Assembly: GCA_020631735.1 (NCBI GenBank)
Contig: CM036160.1
Location: 113,628,680 to 113,692,679 of the forward strand
From: Saccharum officinarum
Lineage: Eukaryota > Streptophyta > Magnoliopsida > Poales > Poaceae
Reading direction: 5' to 3'
Length of the DNA stretch: 64,000 nucleotides
Part shown: piece by piece, positions 15,940-28,465 of the stretch
Position numbering within the stretch: position 1 is the stretch's first letter
Layout of the letters: each line of letters begins with the position of its first letter
Made by a program: the position numbers and the translations under genes
The notes under the pieces: generated by a model
The model's input: only the letters and a program-made list of their open reading frames with translations
Told to the model about the DNA's origin: nothing
Databases searched by the model: none

Positions 15940-17865
15940 ATGACTGCATTGGTTCGGCTCGCCGGAACAGCAGCTACGTGGAGCAGGTGAGTCGTCCCCC
16001 GGTCCCTCCTCCAGATGCCTTTCCCAACCCGAAGACATGCGCGTAATAGTCAAATCGTTGGGGGTGACGGTGCTTGCTTGCAATCTCTGCTACAGGGTCG
16101 GCAAAGCGGCGGCGGCAGCAGCACCACCCTCTCCTCTCGGCTTGCTCGCGCAGCGCCGGAGGGCGTTTCAGGGCGTGAGAATGGAGACGGCGGGCAGCAA
16201 GGGCGGCCGTGGTGCTCTGGTGGTCCTGGAAGGCCTGGACCGGAGCGGGAAATCGTCGCAGTGTGCCCGGCTGCTGTCCTTCCTCAAAGGCAAAGGCTAC
16301 GATGCCGAAGGGTGGAGGTTCCCTGACAGGGCCACCAGTGTCGGGCAGATGATCTCTGCCTACCTCGCGAACGAGTCGCAGCTTGATGACAGGACGATTC
16401 ATCTGCTCTTCAGCGCCAATCGCTGGGAGAAAAGGTAGCTGTGCTCTTCTCACCACGTAACTTATCTATTATTCTGTCGATCTGAGGCTTTCTTAGCACA
16501 CCGTATACGAAGATTCGAGATGCCTGTATGTAACTATGAATCTGTTAATTTGGATTGTCACTACCAGAGCTTTGATGGAGAGCAAGCTACTCAGTGGAGC
16601 TACTCTCATTGTAGACCGCTATTCTTATTCAGGCGTGGCATTCTCAGCTGCTAAGGGGCTTGACATTGAGTGGTGCAAGGTGAGCTGTGTGCCATTCGGA
16701 TGAGTCATGACTTGCTCTCTTTCATGTCAATAGCTGCAAGCTAAGCAGTGATGCCTATTTATCCTTTTTTTTTCAGGCTCCAGAAAATGGACTTATTGCT
16801 CCAGACCTTGTAATATATCTTGATGTACAGCCAGAGGTATTCTACTTATACACACTTAGCTTATGGTGTTCGAAGATGACATGTGTTTTAGTTTTCTTTG
16901 CATGTTTGTTATGCTTATGGTGTGCTTGATGTGTTTGACTTCTGTTCCATTGCTTGCACATTTTAGGTGATGATGGCCACTGTTTGGCCTTAACCCAATT
17001 AATATGGCCTGACAATAATTTCTGTTTTGGAAAGCGGTCCACTTTGATACTAAAGTAGTAAGGCAGCAAGCGAAGAATGCATGTTGTTCAGCAAATTTCT
17101 TTGCCCACACGTCTACAATGCTAAGTGATGTCTGTAATGTTAAGTTGTTGTTCGATGTTACCTGTCACCTAGGCTGCGTTCACCTCAATAGTATACATGG
17201 ATTGTCCTCCTGCTTCATAATGGTCCATATGAATCTATTGTTACAGAAAGCGGCTGAAAGAGGAGGCTATGGAGGTGAGCGATATGAAAAGATAGAGTTC
17301 CAAAAGAAAGTTGCAGAGCATTACCATTCGCTCCGTGATTCGACATGGAAGGTAACTCAGTTTCTGCAAAAATTGCCAAGATGAGGTCCTTGTATTTGCT
17401 TTGCCTCTTGTGCCAATGACTCAGGTTTTGACATGTGCCAACTCAAGGGTCTGGAATTGCAAGTGAAACAGATTTAATACCTATTTTGTTCAGTTTGCAG
17501 TGATATTCGTGAAATGTCAGAGCTAATATTTTTTATGCAGAAAATAGAAGCTCCTAACAGAGAAGAAATCCATAGCGCGTGCACTAGTTGATTATTTATT
17601 GTGTGCAAACTAGAAATCTGTAACAGAGAAGAAATTTGTAGTGTGTTTAGTACTTGTGATTTTTTATTTTTGAGTTTTTGATAGTGCTCCAGATCACTGA
17701 TGTGCTTCTTTTGTTACTGAATCTGAATGACAACTCATTTTGTTTCTGATGAAGGTGGTCGATGGTTCCCTTCCCATGGAGACTGTTGAAGAAAAGCTGA
17801 GAGATTTAGCTACGAGCTGCATTCAGGAGTGCCAAGGGAACCCACTTACCAATCTGGCCTGGTGA
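15940..17865 (+). CDS. Thymidylate (dTMP) kinase, with N-terminal presequence, 6 exons
   Basis: The enzyme phosphorylates dTMP to dTDP for DNA synthesis. Exons are 15940-15986, 16096-16434, 16568-16679, 16777-16836, 17247-17351 and 17755-17865, totalling 774 nt (257 aa) with GT-AG introns and closing phases. The P-loop [10 protein letters not shown] is at 61-70, the DRY motif at 145-147 and a LID-like [12 protein letters not shown] at 190-201. Residues 1-44 are rich in Ala and Arg with no acidic residues, as in mitochondrial or plastid targeting peptides. An internal Met45 would give a 213-aa form of normal kinase length, consistent with the known dual localisation of plant dTMP kinase. If the first intron is retained, an alternative in-frame ATG at 16037 replaces the presequence. 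The gene is intact. First-exon choice is the least certain part. Confidence 0.9.
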
Positions 17866-18620
17866 AGTGCCGCAATCGCACAAAGTAATGGCGCTCACAG
17901 GCTAATACATCGTCTTGTGTGATCTACCATGGTCGGGATGGAATTTTAGGCATCTTGAAGCACTTGCCTTGCCATTTGCTCTATCAGTATCCCTTGCACA
18001 ATATATTTCTAATTTCAACGTGTGTTCAGAGAAGTTTCATAGTTTTTTCTTCCTGAAGTTAATCTGTCTGCCAGTGTCTCGATTTTTTTGTAACGTGAAA
18101 CATGTGATGAGACTACAAAACACTTAAAATTTCTATGCTTCATGTATCTGAAAATGCTGCTGGGTGAACAAATATTGGAAAAAACAGTAGCACTTGAAAT
18201 TTGGACTTCCCGATCAAATGAATTCAGAGCAAAGCTTTACTTCCTAGTCTATTGCTCAATCAGGAAGCGTACACTCCATGGTACTCATGTATCTGCAAAT
18301 GCTGCCGGGTGAACAAACATTGGCAAAGGCACGAAAAACAGTAACACTTGAAATTTGGACTTTCCAAACAAATGAATTCAAAGAAAAACTTCACTTCCCA
18401 GGCTATTTCTCAATCAGGTGCATACACGTCCATGCTATTCAAGTATCTGCAAATGCTGCTGGGGTGAATAAACGTTGGAAAAGGCATGAAAAACAGTAGC
18501 AAGAGAAATTTGGACTTCCAAGCAAATGAATTCAGAGCAGAACTTCACTTCACAGGCTATTTCTCAATCAGGAAGCATACACGTCCATGCTGAAACTTAA
18601 TAAAACGAGTGGGCTCTTTT
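17866..18620. repeat. 3' flank of thymidylate kinase with three ~150-bp tandem repeats
   Basis: Three imperfect direct repeats start at 18141, 18286 and 18440 (CATGTATCTG or variants) and end near 18595; spacings are 145 and 154 bp. Each contains an AAATTTGGACTT block and a CTCAATCAGG block. The preceding 17866-18140 is probably the 3' UTR. No gene is seen. Confidence 0.75.
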
Positions 18621-20220
18621 CACTGACATAGCACGAGCTTCAATAAAGCAACTCTACGATTCAGAGATCAAGGATACACCACGAAGGCACGAACATATCA
18701 GAGGGTTTATGTTGTGCTACTGATAACTCAAGTATAGCTTGGTTTATTTCTTGTGCGGTGGCTCATGGTTAAATTTTTTATGTATTGTTTCAAATAAGTT
18801 ATTTTGGTTTTCTATTGATAATATGACAATTTAAAAGACGTTGCTGCTTTTGCTCTGTGTTATTATAACCATCCTTTAGTAACACTGGTCTGTGTTAAAA
18901 CGAGCCTTGCATCTGGTTCTAGTCTTGGTTACATGTTCCAACGAGAACTAATAAGGAGTACTACCACTTCAATATCTCATGAAAAAATTGAGCCTTCCTA
19001 GTACTCCTTTTTTGCGAGGATTCCTAGCACTCCTTTTGCATTCTATAATTTACTTTCTAAGTTTTTTATGCTGCAACAGGGTTAAAGATTAGATTGTAAA
19101 ATACTTTTCTATGCTAGAATAGTCACACTTTATCAGTCTTAAATAAATTCGGCTAAGCAATGTGTTTATCATCTACAAGGCACAAAGAAAGTAGAGGTAA
19201 ACTGACATTGTTAATGAGGCAAGAACAAAAGAAGGCCTGACACGACAGGATAGGAGTAGATATAGTCCAACCATAATGACAATTATTTATTTAGAAAAAA
19301 ATATCATAAAAATAACAATAATGCATAATTAAGAAAACTAGAAAGGTTGGCCCTCTTACATGAGACTAGTAGTCCCTTGTGGAACAAATGGTTTTCTTCT
19401 GCATGTAGAACATTTTTACTTACCCTTTGTAGTAGAATATTTTTTCCTGAATAAAAAAACTAAATGTTCTACAACAACAACAACCAAGCCTTATAGTCTC
19501 AAGCAAGTTAGGGTAGGCTAGAGTTGAAACCTAACATGAGCCCCCTAGTCACGGTTCAACAACTACAGTAGAAAAATATTTTATTAAGAGGAGAGAAATA
19601 TTCTCATAGTACAATAAAATGTAGGGGGTGTGACCCATTTGTCTTCCCGATCTCTTATGAAATAGGTAACTTGAAGTGAGAAACTTTCAAGATAAATGGC
19701 AAGTATGCATAAGACAAAATTACCATACTTACAGATAATAATACTCTATCTAGATATTTTGCATGGAAAATATCTAGAACGAGCGAGATTGTACATGGGA
19801 TACTTTAAATCTAGATATTTTGTATAATGATAAATATCTATAGGGAATAGATAAACGCAAGACATTTTAAAAATATATAGAAAAGTGTAGAAGATTGCCA
19901 CCGTAAGGCTATAAATACCAATATATTCTGTTCATTCCATACATATGAAGTCACAAGTGAGTTACCAAAAGTTATAAAAGTAATCATTGCATATTTAGTG
20001 TGAAAATATTTCATAGTTATTTTAGAGTTTATAAGTGAGTTACCAATATATTGAGTATGTCACATGGAAGGGTGATACTTCTCAGCTTCACCACTAGATA
20101 ATTCGATATCCTTCTCCTTGACCTTCTCATTGATACTATAGTTGTAACATTTAGTTTTTTCAGAATGGGTAACCTTTGTATAAATGATGAGCTCCGTCTA
20201 ATAGAATTAAGGTCACTTAT

Positions 20221-20326
20221 ACTTGCTCTGTGTCAAATGAGAGAAATTTATAACACCATCATATTTCTTATTATACTTGCTCCGTGTGAAATGAGAGAAA
20301 TTTATACCACCATCATATTTCTTAGA
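20221..20326. repeat. 54-bp imperfect tandem duplication
   Basis: ACTTGCTCTGTGTCAAATG at 20221 and ACTTGCTCCGTGTGAAATG at 20275 begin two adjacent copies that continue through a shared AGAGAAATTTAT block to ATATTTCTTA. Confidence 0.85.
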
Positions 20327-20557
20327 TACAAGAAGCTTTAGATGCTCTCCCTTTTCTCCCTTGGTCATTTGAATGAGACGGGCATCACCATATGCTTTGA
20401 AACTCTTATCTTACTCAAGATGTGAAATTACAATTAGTTTATATAACCCACTCTTCTAAGGTGAGTTGTTTATGCAAATCATATAAAATATTATTTTGCT
20501 CGAATTATGGATTTGTAGATTTGGGGCAGTACATGTGAGCCATTGTCCTGAGCTGAG

Positions 20558-20705
20558 GTGAATTACCCAAGTTATAGAGTAAGATTTGGTGTTCTTGAGC
20601 TTGGGGCTAGGGTTTGGGGTGATGTTTATTAGAGTGAATTACCCAAGTCATAGAGCGTGTTCTTGAGCTTGGGGCTAGGGTTTGTGGGGTGATGTTTTAT
20701 AGGTA
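20558..20705. repeat. About 76-bp imperfect tandem duplication
   Basis: GTGAATTACCCAAG begins both copies (20558 and 20634). Each continues to GTTCTTGAGCTTGGGGCTAG and GGGGTGATGTTT, with a short deletion in the second copy. Confidence 0.85.
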
Positions 20706-21140
20706 TGTGTGGTGTTCATCTAGGGAGGTTTGGGTACGGTGGGGTGGTAGGGTTGTGCAACTTAAGTTTTGGAGAGTAAATTAGTGATAGGGAGTTGAAC
20801 CAAACTTTAAGAAGGAAATTCATGTAGTTGAATCTTGTTAACTTAGCTTTGGTGGATAGGTGACTCTTGCGCCACCAAGACAATGCTCATGCCTTGCTTC
20901 TTCTTGCTTTGAGAGATGAAATTGAAGGAATTTGGGATTTCTTCATGAAACACATATTCCCCAATTGGAGAAAGAACTAAGAAATCCATGGGATAATTAG
21001 GTGAGAGCGAAATAGAGCTTACACTTAAGATAGATTAAGTAGCTAGCCTCTTCATCTTCACCTTAAGCAATATAAAATCAAGAGTTAGGGTTTCAATTTG
21101 AGATTGAGAAATGAGAGATGTTTCTTGAACTTACTAAGGT

Positions 21141-21176
21141 GATGGAGATGGAGATGGAGATGGAGATGGAGATGAT
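21141..21176. repeat. (GATGGA)n microsatellite
   Basis: About five to six uninterrupted GATGGA units are followed by GATGATG. Confidence 0.95.
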
Positions 21177-22545
21177 GATCTTCATCTTCTCTCTAAGTTG
21201 TTGATGCTTAGTCTTAGCTTAGATTTCTTCTTCTTCTTTTCTTTCTGTTCATTCTCTTTCTCTCTCTAGTTCTTGTTTTCTCCACCTTGAAGAGAGAGGA
21301 TGAGAGTGAGTGAGTAAGATGGTGAGAGATCTGAACCAGGCATCTTGGAGACCACTTTAAGCTGACAAGTAGGTCCAAGACGGAGGAGAGAGTGACAACT
21401 CATTTTAACTAATTCTGTTGATGTTGAGTAAGTGATATGGCTGACAGTCTGACGGAACATGAAATTTGAGAATCTTGAATTTAGAGAAGAGAGGTTGAAA
21501 TTGGGGGTCTTAAATATAACTCATAAGGATTATAGAAACCATTTAAAATCTAAAGATCACTTCTCTAAAAGGAGGCTAAGTGAACCACCAGGTTGACCAA
21601 GGTTGATCTAAGTTGACTTGGTTTGACTGGAGAAGGTTATGAGGTTTAAGAGTCGAATTTGGGGTCCTTGTCCTTCAAGAACTAGATCCGAAAGCTTCCA
21701 TTAGGTTGCTAGAATTATTCATTGTTGGAAAAGAGCTAAAAGGAGGCTATTTGGTCGTGTGCTCAGGTTGATGGAGACTCGTGTGTTTGTGATGTGTAGC
21801 AAGATTTAGGGTCAAGGTCCAAGGGTATGTGGGGTGTTTTTTTTGAAAGGTTTCAGTTAGAATGATCGTCGGGTCATGACACATGGTTTATAACATGTCG
21901 CATGTAAATCATGTAATATAATGCGTCTGCCCCAATTACTCAATATTATTAAAATCTAGGTCCTCACCTTTTTCAGGCATGTTTACACTGCTTTGATGGC
22001 GTACAAGCCACAATGCCACAGGAAGATACACCAACTATCTGGCCTTGAGCAAGATGGGGGGTGGCCACTCACAGATAATAATCCCCTCTATATGTTGGAT
22101 GAGTATACAAAGAAAAAATAATTGAGTAAACTCATCCACATTTTCTAATCTTGATCGTTAGTAAAAAAAGAGAGTTAATAATATGTTATGTTAGTACTTA
22201 ATTAGTAATTATGATGGTTAGATTAGTTTTTATTAGTATGCGTTGAAATTCCAGCTCTGGCATGTTGTTTTGGTACAATAAACAATATTTTAGTGCACAT
22301 GTAAAATCCATAGCTAGCTCGAGCAGATTATTTTCTTTTAATGAGACCGGAGGGGCAAGTCCCTACCGATTAATATATATTTGTATGTATGTATATAAAT
22401 AAAACAAGAGAACTTTGAAGAATATAGATTCGGGAACAAGAGAATGTAAAATAGAGAATAGATTACCTTGGCAGTTGTACCAAGTTGTTTATGATATTAA
22501 TTCCTAGTATTGTTTTAAGTTAAATTTTGTAAAGTTTAAATAAAT

Positions 22546-24150
22546 TTAAAGAAAAAAGCACCAGTTTTTTTTACGCAGTTCTGGGAAGGGGGTGAAGGGT
22601 AATGCAAAGGACAGAGAATGGCAGGGCAGCTGAGCAGGGGCCGGTACATGAGCAGTCCTCAGAGTGTGTGCGGTGGAGTCGTAGGCTGGCCTCACGGGCC
22701 AGACGCTTCCTCGAGCCCACTGCACCGGCTCTTGGGCCTTGTATAGGCCGCTCATTAGGTCCGTGCCGATGCTTGGGTTGATAGGGTCACGGGGCTCTCT
22801 CGTTTCGTTACGTTTCGTCCAGACCAGGGCCCTCGAAAGCCGCCTTCTTTTTTCAAAAAAAAAAAACCGGTTTCCCGGCTTTGTGATTTATAACAAGAAG
22901 ATAGCAAGCAGCAGCTGTTACATGTGCGAGGGACGCTACCATCCGCAGCCAGGCTACAGAGGTTTGAGGTTCGAAAGCCGCCTTCGTCGTTGTGCTGCGG
23001 GTGAGAATGAGCGAGACGACGGTGGACGGACGGGGAAGACGTGCGCAAGAGATGGCTGCCGCGAGCAAGCGGCATCCATCCAAATGTCTACGTACAGCCT
23101 TAAATCGTTTCTTCAAGGACGGAAAGTGACTTATACTGCCTAACTACTAGGACCTGATGCTGCTGATGAATCAATAATGAATCCATCTGAATATATGATA
23201 TGATACGAACCTGTTTGTTACGAGTGGCTCGCACTCCCAGCGAATCGTGTAGCTCGTAGAGCTAAGAATTGGAGAACTGCACCGCCTGCAGGTCTAGCAT
23301 CGATCATGGAGGGTTGCATTGCAGGGGCTTCGTCGTTGTCAACCCTTTATCTTCTTCCGGTTCCTGATCGATTATTCCTGAGCAACGTGTGGATTCCACT
23401 GTCTGAACATTAAAGTGCAAGCTGTCGTACGTTGCCTTCTCCTTTTCTCTTCTAACCCTTTGGTGAAACAAAAGACGATGATGCCTGTCAGAGTATCTTC
23501 AAGAATGCAGAGTACTGACCAACACAAACACAGCCTGAGCTAGTTTTTACTGCATGCCGATTGCCGACGTTCATCAGACAGAGCGAGCCTAAAACTTATT
23601 TTGCAGTTAGCCAGGTGGTTTGCAAAAGACAAGCAACCAGAGTTGTTGCTGCCCTCATCGGATGGGTGGTGCAATGCAATGTGTGCGTATGCTCGTGCGT
23701 CTAGATAAGACAGCGACACGTCACCGACGGCGAAGCAACAAATGCATCCGCATCCACCTTTCCGTTTCCGCCGGGCCTTTTATTTTCCAGCGAGGCCGGA
23801 TGTGTTGTGTGGCTGCTGCTATTGCTAACCAACGCTTCCGCTACTAGGAGTAGCTTCAGCGACACATCTTTCAAATGATTAATCAAAATTAAACAATCCA
23901 TGTGCGTACGCATCTCACCTCATCCGTCATGGTGCATGAAAATGCTTAGTACGTACTAACTCGTTCTAGAAACCGGGAATGAATAATCCAATCCATCCAC
24001 CCTCCCATTATATTACGCTCTCAGTTTCAGGTTCTGCCTCCTGTCACGCTACTTTTAGTCATATCAGGGATGATGATGATGCTTTGAAGCTCGTCAGGGA
24101 CTAGTTTATGCTAGTGGCCAATCCTGTAGGTGGATAGTAGTTCTTGTTGG
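22546..24150. other. Intergenic, no gene recognised
   Basis: This is mixed-composition sequence with a short A tract at 22856. The open frames at 22739-23143 (plus) and 22755-23075 (minus) overlap each other and show no domain or splice pattern that I can support. A CGAAAGCCGCCTTC 14-mer recurs at 22833 and 22974 and may mark a local duplication. Confidence 0.5.
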
Positions 24151-24180
24151 CATCAAGCATACGAGCGCTTTAATTTGGCT

Positions 24181-24687
24181 CTAGATTACCGCCAGCCGGT
24201 TTGCAAAAGTTAGCCAACTAGCTGGGTGTAGCGGCGGTATGCTGAGGTAGGACTGGATGGCGGCGACGGAACGGGCAAGATCGGTGATGGCCGCGGTCAA
24301 CTGATTTGGCGTCATCGGTGAGCAAGTGACCGGCAGCGGCTCATCGTAACCTGGCATCTCCGATACCAGATTGTTATAGACGCGGTTGGGACCGAGAGGA
24401 TTGAGGAGGAAGAGAGGGGCGGCGGCTGGAGCTACAGTACCCACGGGTACTGTTCATACGAGAGAGGCGGAGGACTGGCGGCTAGGCTATGAGGGGCGCT
24501 AGGAACGCCGGCCGTGGGGCTTCGCCCACGACCGGCAAGAGAGAAGGTTTTTCCTTCTAATCTCTTGCTTGATTAGATTGATACATCTCCTCTCTTTATA
24601 TAAAGAAGAGGTCTTACTTGACCTCTAAGCAAGCGACTAATTAACCCTAACGGGCTAAGGCCCAATAGACCCTCGACTCTTCTGACA
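24181..24687 (-). mobile_element. Truncated Ty1/copia-like element: LTR plus primer-binding site and gag start
   Basis: The minus strand from 24687 begins TGTCAGAAGAGTC and ends TCTATAACA at 24372, a 316-bp LTR. It has a TATA-like TTTATATAAAG at about 24594-24604 (on plus). Immediately inside, on the minus strand, TGGTATCGGAGATG (24368-24355) matches the initiator tRNA-Met primer-binding site with one change. A short frame follows (to 24181) that resembles a gag N-terminus. The rest of the element and the other LTR are missing. Confidence 0.55.
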
Positions 24688-25351
24688 CCAGTGGTTGGAA
24701 ACTGGCCGGAAATATGAATGGTTGGTAGTACCAGCAGCTGCAAATCAAAACAGTTTATGGATCCTTGAAATATTTCCCATTTCTGCATGATTCATTCATT
24801 CTGCTAGGCGGCAACGTGTGGAATATGTACTGTCTATATCTCACTAGTCTCTAATTAGTAAAAAATCCGTAAGGGGATAAGCAGGCTGCTGAACAACACA
24901 TGGAAGATGGAACCAAGAATAATATGGACCACTGATCCGGTGCTATTCATTTTGAAATTACCCACCAGCTTATTATAATCAGCACGTCCCTGTCTCATCG
25001 AGCTAGCTAAGCAAGGAATCCAGTGCAGAGAATCAGCACTTCACCCTTTTCTTTATGTTCTTTTTTAATTCCCATTTCAGCACAGAGAACCTTATTACAC
25101 AATGCAATGCATGCAGTGATAAAATGGCGATCACTTGAAGAATCTTATTACAGAAGTGGTTATACAGTGCTGCTACATCTTTAGTTATCATTTGACGAGG
25201 ACCTATCTTGACACAATCTTCCCAATCCGTCGTCTAGGGAGTAGGGAAGCGACGTGGAGGGGGGTCACGCGTCGCATCCTATGTAAAATCATCTAATGTA
25301 TATATATAATTGCTATGTAAATTTGATAGTAGTAGTTGGAAAAAAATTATA
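24688..25351. other. Intergenic, nothing recognised
   Basis: AT-rich sequence without open frames of interest. It ends in TA at 25350-25351, which abuts the Stowaway-like terminus. Confidence 0.5.
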
Positions 25352-26172
25352 CTCCCTCGATCCAAAAATGGTTATCTTAGACAATTGCTATATGTCAACC
25401 GGTTGTTTTTGCTCCATCTAACAACCGAATTTGTGGCCGCCGATCTCGCTCTCTCTAGTTCGCAATCCGTTTCGCCGCTCCCTCTGCAACCACCTCTTGC
25501 CGCCACCCCAGCAAAGCTCCACGCTCCCTCCACCACCGCCCCAAGCACAGGTCCCGCACAGCTCGCCGCCGCCCCAGCACAGCAAAGACGACGGGGAAGT
25601 TGCCATCCCGGACGAGGAGAACCCGGTGGCGGCAGATGCGGAGCCCTCCATCATTGCCGCTGTGATTGATGAGGGGTTTGGAGGGAAGAGAAGGGAAGGG
25701 AAGGAAAAGGAAAGGAAGGGATAAGGTTAGGTAGGGTGGGTCCCACCGCAATCTGTGAATATTTTGTGATTTGTTCTGAAATTTGTGAATAATTTGACAT
25801 ATATTTCTCTGATATCTGCAATCTATAGAAATAATTTATAATTTTTTTTTCTAAAATTTTGGCATATGTTTATCTGAAATATGCAATTCATAGGAATAGA
25901 AGTTGTGTTATCCTCAAATTACATCACTATGTTTAATAAATTACACTAAACAAATCATTGCGAATATAGTAATAAGACAGTGTAAATATAGCTTTAAGAC
26001 AGTGTAAGTGCATAGGCAAAATTTAGTTGTTAGGAGGGGCGAAAACATCCAGTTGTTGCCTAGACAGATCTTAATCATAATAGATAGTATGGAAAGTCGT
26101 ATAAAATAGATTTTAACTATTAATTTCTTTTATAATATTAATATGATGTCGGCGGCTAAGAAGCAATAATAC

Positions 26173-27233
26173 TTTCGGTGTTCGGACCCGAGGGGGTCCT
26201 AAACCAACGAGTAAATGCTGCGTGTCCCTTTCCTGGACGGTGATGCAAGGAGAACACACGGGGGTTTATCCTGGTTCGGGCAAGAGAAGGCCCTACGTCC
26301 TGCGGGGGGGAGAGATTTGTATTTCCTTGCACCGAGGTGCTTGTGTAGGGGTTACAAGCTTGCGAGAGAGGGTGGTGAGCCCAGGTCTCAAAAGGAGAAA
26401 AAGAAATACAAGATGATTGCTTGAGATGTTGATCTCTATCTTGTATATGGCTTGTCGTCAGTTGTTCCCTTCCCCCGTTGTAGAGCCCCGGCCTGCCCTT
26501 TTATAAGACGAGAGGGGGGCCAAGACGAAGGGGAGCTTGAGGTGATGTTTTGTCGATCCCTGTTGAGGTGGTTGTAGCGACGTGTGCTAGAGATGGAGAG
26601 CCATCCCTGGACACCATGGCGACGTAAAGGACGAGACGCTGAAATGACCCGGAACGCCGCGCCATGCCGTCCTCCCTTTCCTGTTGAGTCGCGCTGGGCG
26701 TCGAGGCCTGGTCGAGGCTGGGTCGAGGGCGAACGGATAAGTCCGAATCCCTGGGATCGCGGTGTACGGGCTTTGTCGTATCCTCCCTCGAGGGTAACTA
26801 GTGACACACAGTGCACGGTAAGGTGGGTACAGTGACAGTTTTCACCTCCCATCACGGAATGGGCGGTAAAACAGTGAAGACTGATACTGGCATTGTTCCC
26901 ACGTCGACCATACTCGCAGCCATTCCGGTAGGTGGTAGCAGGTAATTGCATTAAATGCCAAGGCTTTTGTCCCGGGGTAGGTAAAGAGGGGGTCGAGCGC
27001 CTCGACCCGGGCTTACGCGAGTCGGAGTGCGGTCGAGGCGTTTTGTCGTGCGGGACGGGGCGCGGTCGAGGCCTCCCGTTGAGGGGGCCTCGTACGAGTC
27101 GGAGATGGGATGCGGTCGAGGCGTTCCGTCGAGCCGGCCTCGTACGAGGTGGATCTGACGCGCGTTTTGAAGTGGGCTGTGTTTTACCGTGGCTTAGTCG
27201 TTTTGATTTTTATTATCGTTAAATGTGGGTAAC
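26173..27233 (-). repeat. Tat 3' LTR, main part
   Basis: It matches 47427-48487 closely. It begins TTTCGGTGTTCGG where the intact copy has TGTCGGTGTTCGG. A TATA box is on the minus strand (plus TTTTATA at 26499-26505). It is interrupted after GTAAC (27229-27233) by the Athila element and resumes at 35148. Within it, 27010-27150 contains tandem-like units with GGTCGAGGCGTT and CCTCGTACGAG. Confidence 0.95.
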
Positions 27234-28465
27234 TGTTGATATTTGGTAACGCAATTAGGAAATGATCCGCAAGCGCACGGATATCGGTGAGCACTTCACC
27301 CGGGATGTTATCCAGAGTATCGTATTTATTTTTTTACCACTAGGAGAAAGCGTGCATCTGACTAACCAAATCTATTACTACTAACCTTTAGGCTACAACC
27401 ACTGTGATTTGATGTGAGCGATGTATAGAGAAGACTGCAACTGCACTCTCGTTCTAACCTTGGTAAGGATGATCTACTGCTCTATTGGGGAGGCTCACGG
27501 AATCTAGACACCTCAAAGGATGTTCGACCCGCACCTATAAACCCTATCGATCCTGCTAACGGGATATGGAATACAAAGGTAGCTACGGAAATGTCACGTT
27601 CCTCGCTACTACCACGGTCCGGCTAGACAGGGGATATCTATGAGTATCCTAGCCCAAACACCTCGTTTATGCTAGAGATGATTACTCTAAACTCTACGCG
27701 AAGAGATTAAAGTGAACTCATAAACCAAAGAACAATAAAACAAAGAACTTACTAGAATTTAGAAGTCGAAATACTGAAGAATCCTAGGAGCAAGCCTCGG
27801 GTTAGAAGAACTTGATCCTGCAGGTACAACCTCGAAGTAGTCACCGACAGGCCGGGCTTCCTTCGATCTATACCTCCACTCTATCTCTCTCAATCTAGAA
27901 GAACTAAGTCTAATCTCACATTGGATGCTAAGCCCTAATGAGGTGGGAACCCTAAGGGAACCTCTCTCTGAATCCTCTCTGGAAAATATGAAAATAATGG
28001 ACTTGGATTCTCCTCTCCAGGGGCCAGGGGTCCTGCTTATATAGTCCCTTCAAGTGAACCTGGGCCGTCGGATCAAACCGACATTAATCGCACGGTTTTC
28101 CTTGATCCTTTAGGTCGGTGGGGCATAATCCGCGAGACTCGTCCTGATTGGTTGCAGACCTAGGGCGGGCGCCCCAGGGTCCAGGGCGGGCGCCCTGGTC
28201 CCGGGCCCGTTCGACCTCCCGTTCGATCCCGTGGCTTCTGGAGTCTTCTAGATGATAGAAAATCGGTGAACACGTTAATATCTCTATTTAATTCCGATGT
28301 GTGGGCCTTTTCTTTGTATTTCCTGATAACCCCCTGCAGAAACAGATAAACAACAAAACTCGTGGAATTCTGTCAGATCAAACCCTAATTCTAGGTGTTG
28401 CTTGCATATAGGTCATTTTCCTTATTTATTGGATAATTAAAATTGATACTTAAGAACCGTCAACA
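27234..28465 (-). repeat. Athila 3' LTR
   Basis: TGTTGA...TCAACA ends, 1,232 bp. The TATA box is on the minus strand (plus CTTATATAG at 28036-28044). Immediately right, minus-strand AAGTATGGGGGTG (28483-28471) is the polypurine tract. A G/C-rich inverted pair GGGCGGGCGCCC is repeated near 28163 and 28185. Confidence 0.95.

Larger units (their letters stand above)
18621..22545. other. AT-rich intergenic spacer, no gene recognised
   Basis: Nothing coding is supported in this 3.9-kb stretch; open frames are short and lack domains. Small local features are a grass repeat-like stretch at 19476-19540 (CAACAACAACAACC followed by GTAGGCTAGAGTTG), a 54-bp tandem duplication (20221-20274 and 20275-20326), a roughly 76-bp duplication (20558-20633 and 20634-20705) and a hexamer microsatellite at 21141-21176. 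Confidence 0.6.

Noticed and set aside
22739..23143. Overlapping frames on both strands (134 and 106 codons)
   Set aside because: No motif, no splice context, and the sequence includes a homopolymer and local repeat; not enough to call a gene.
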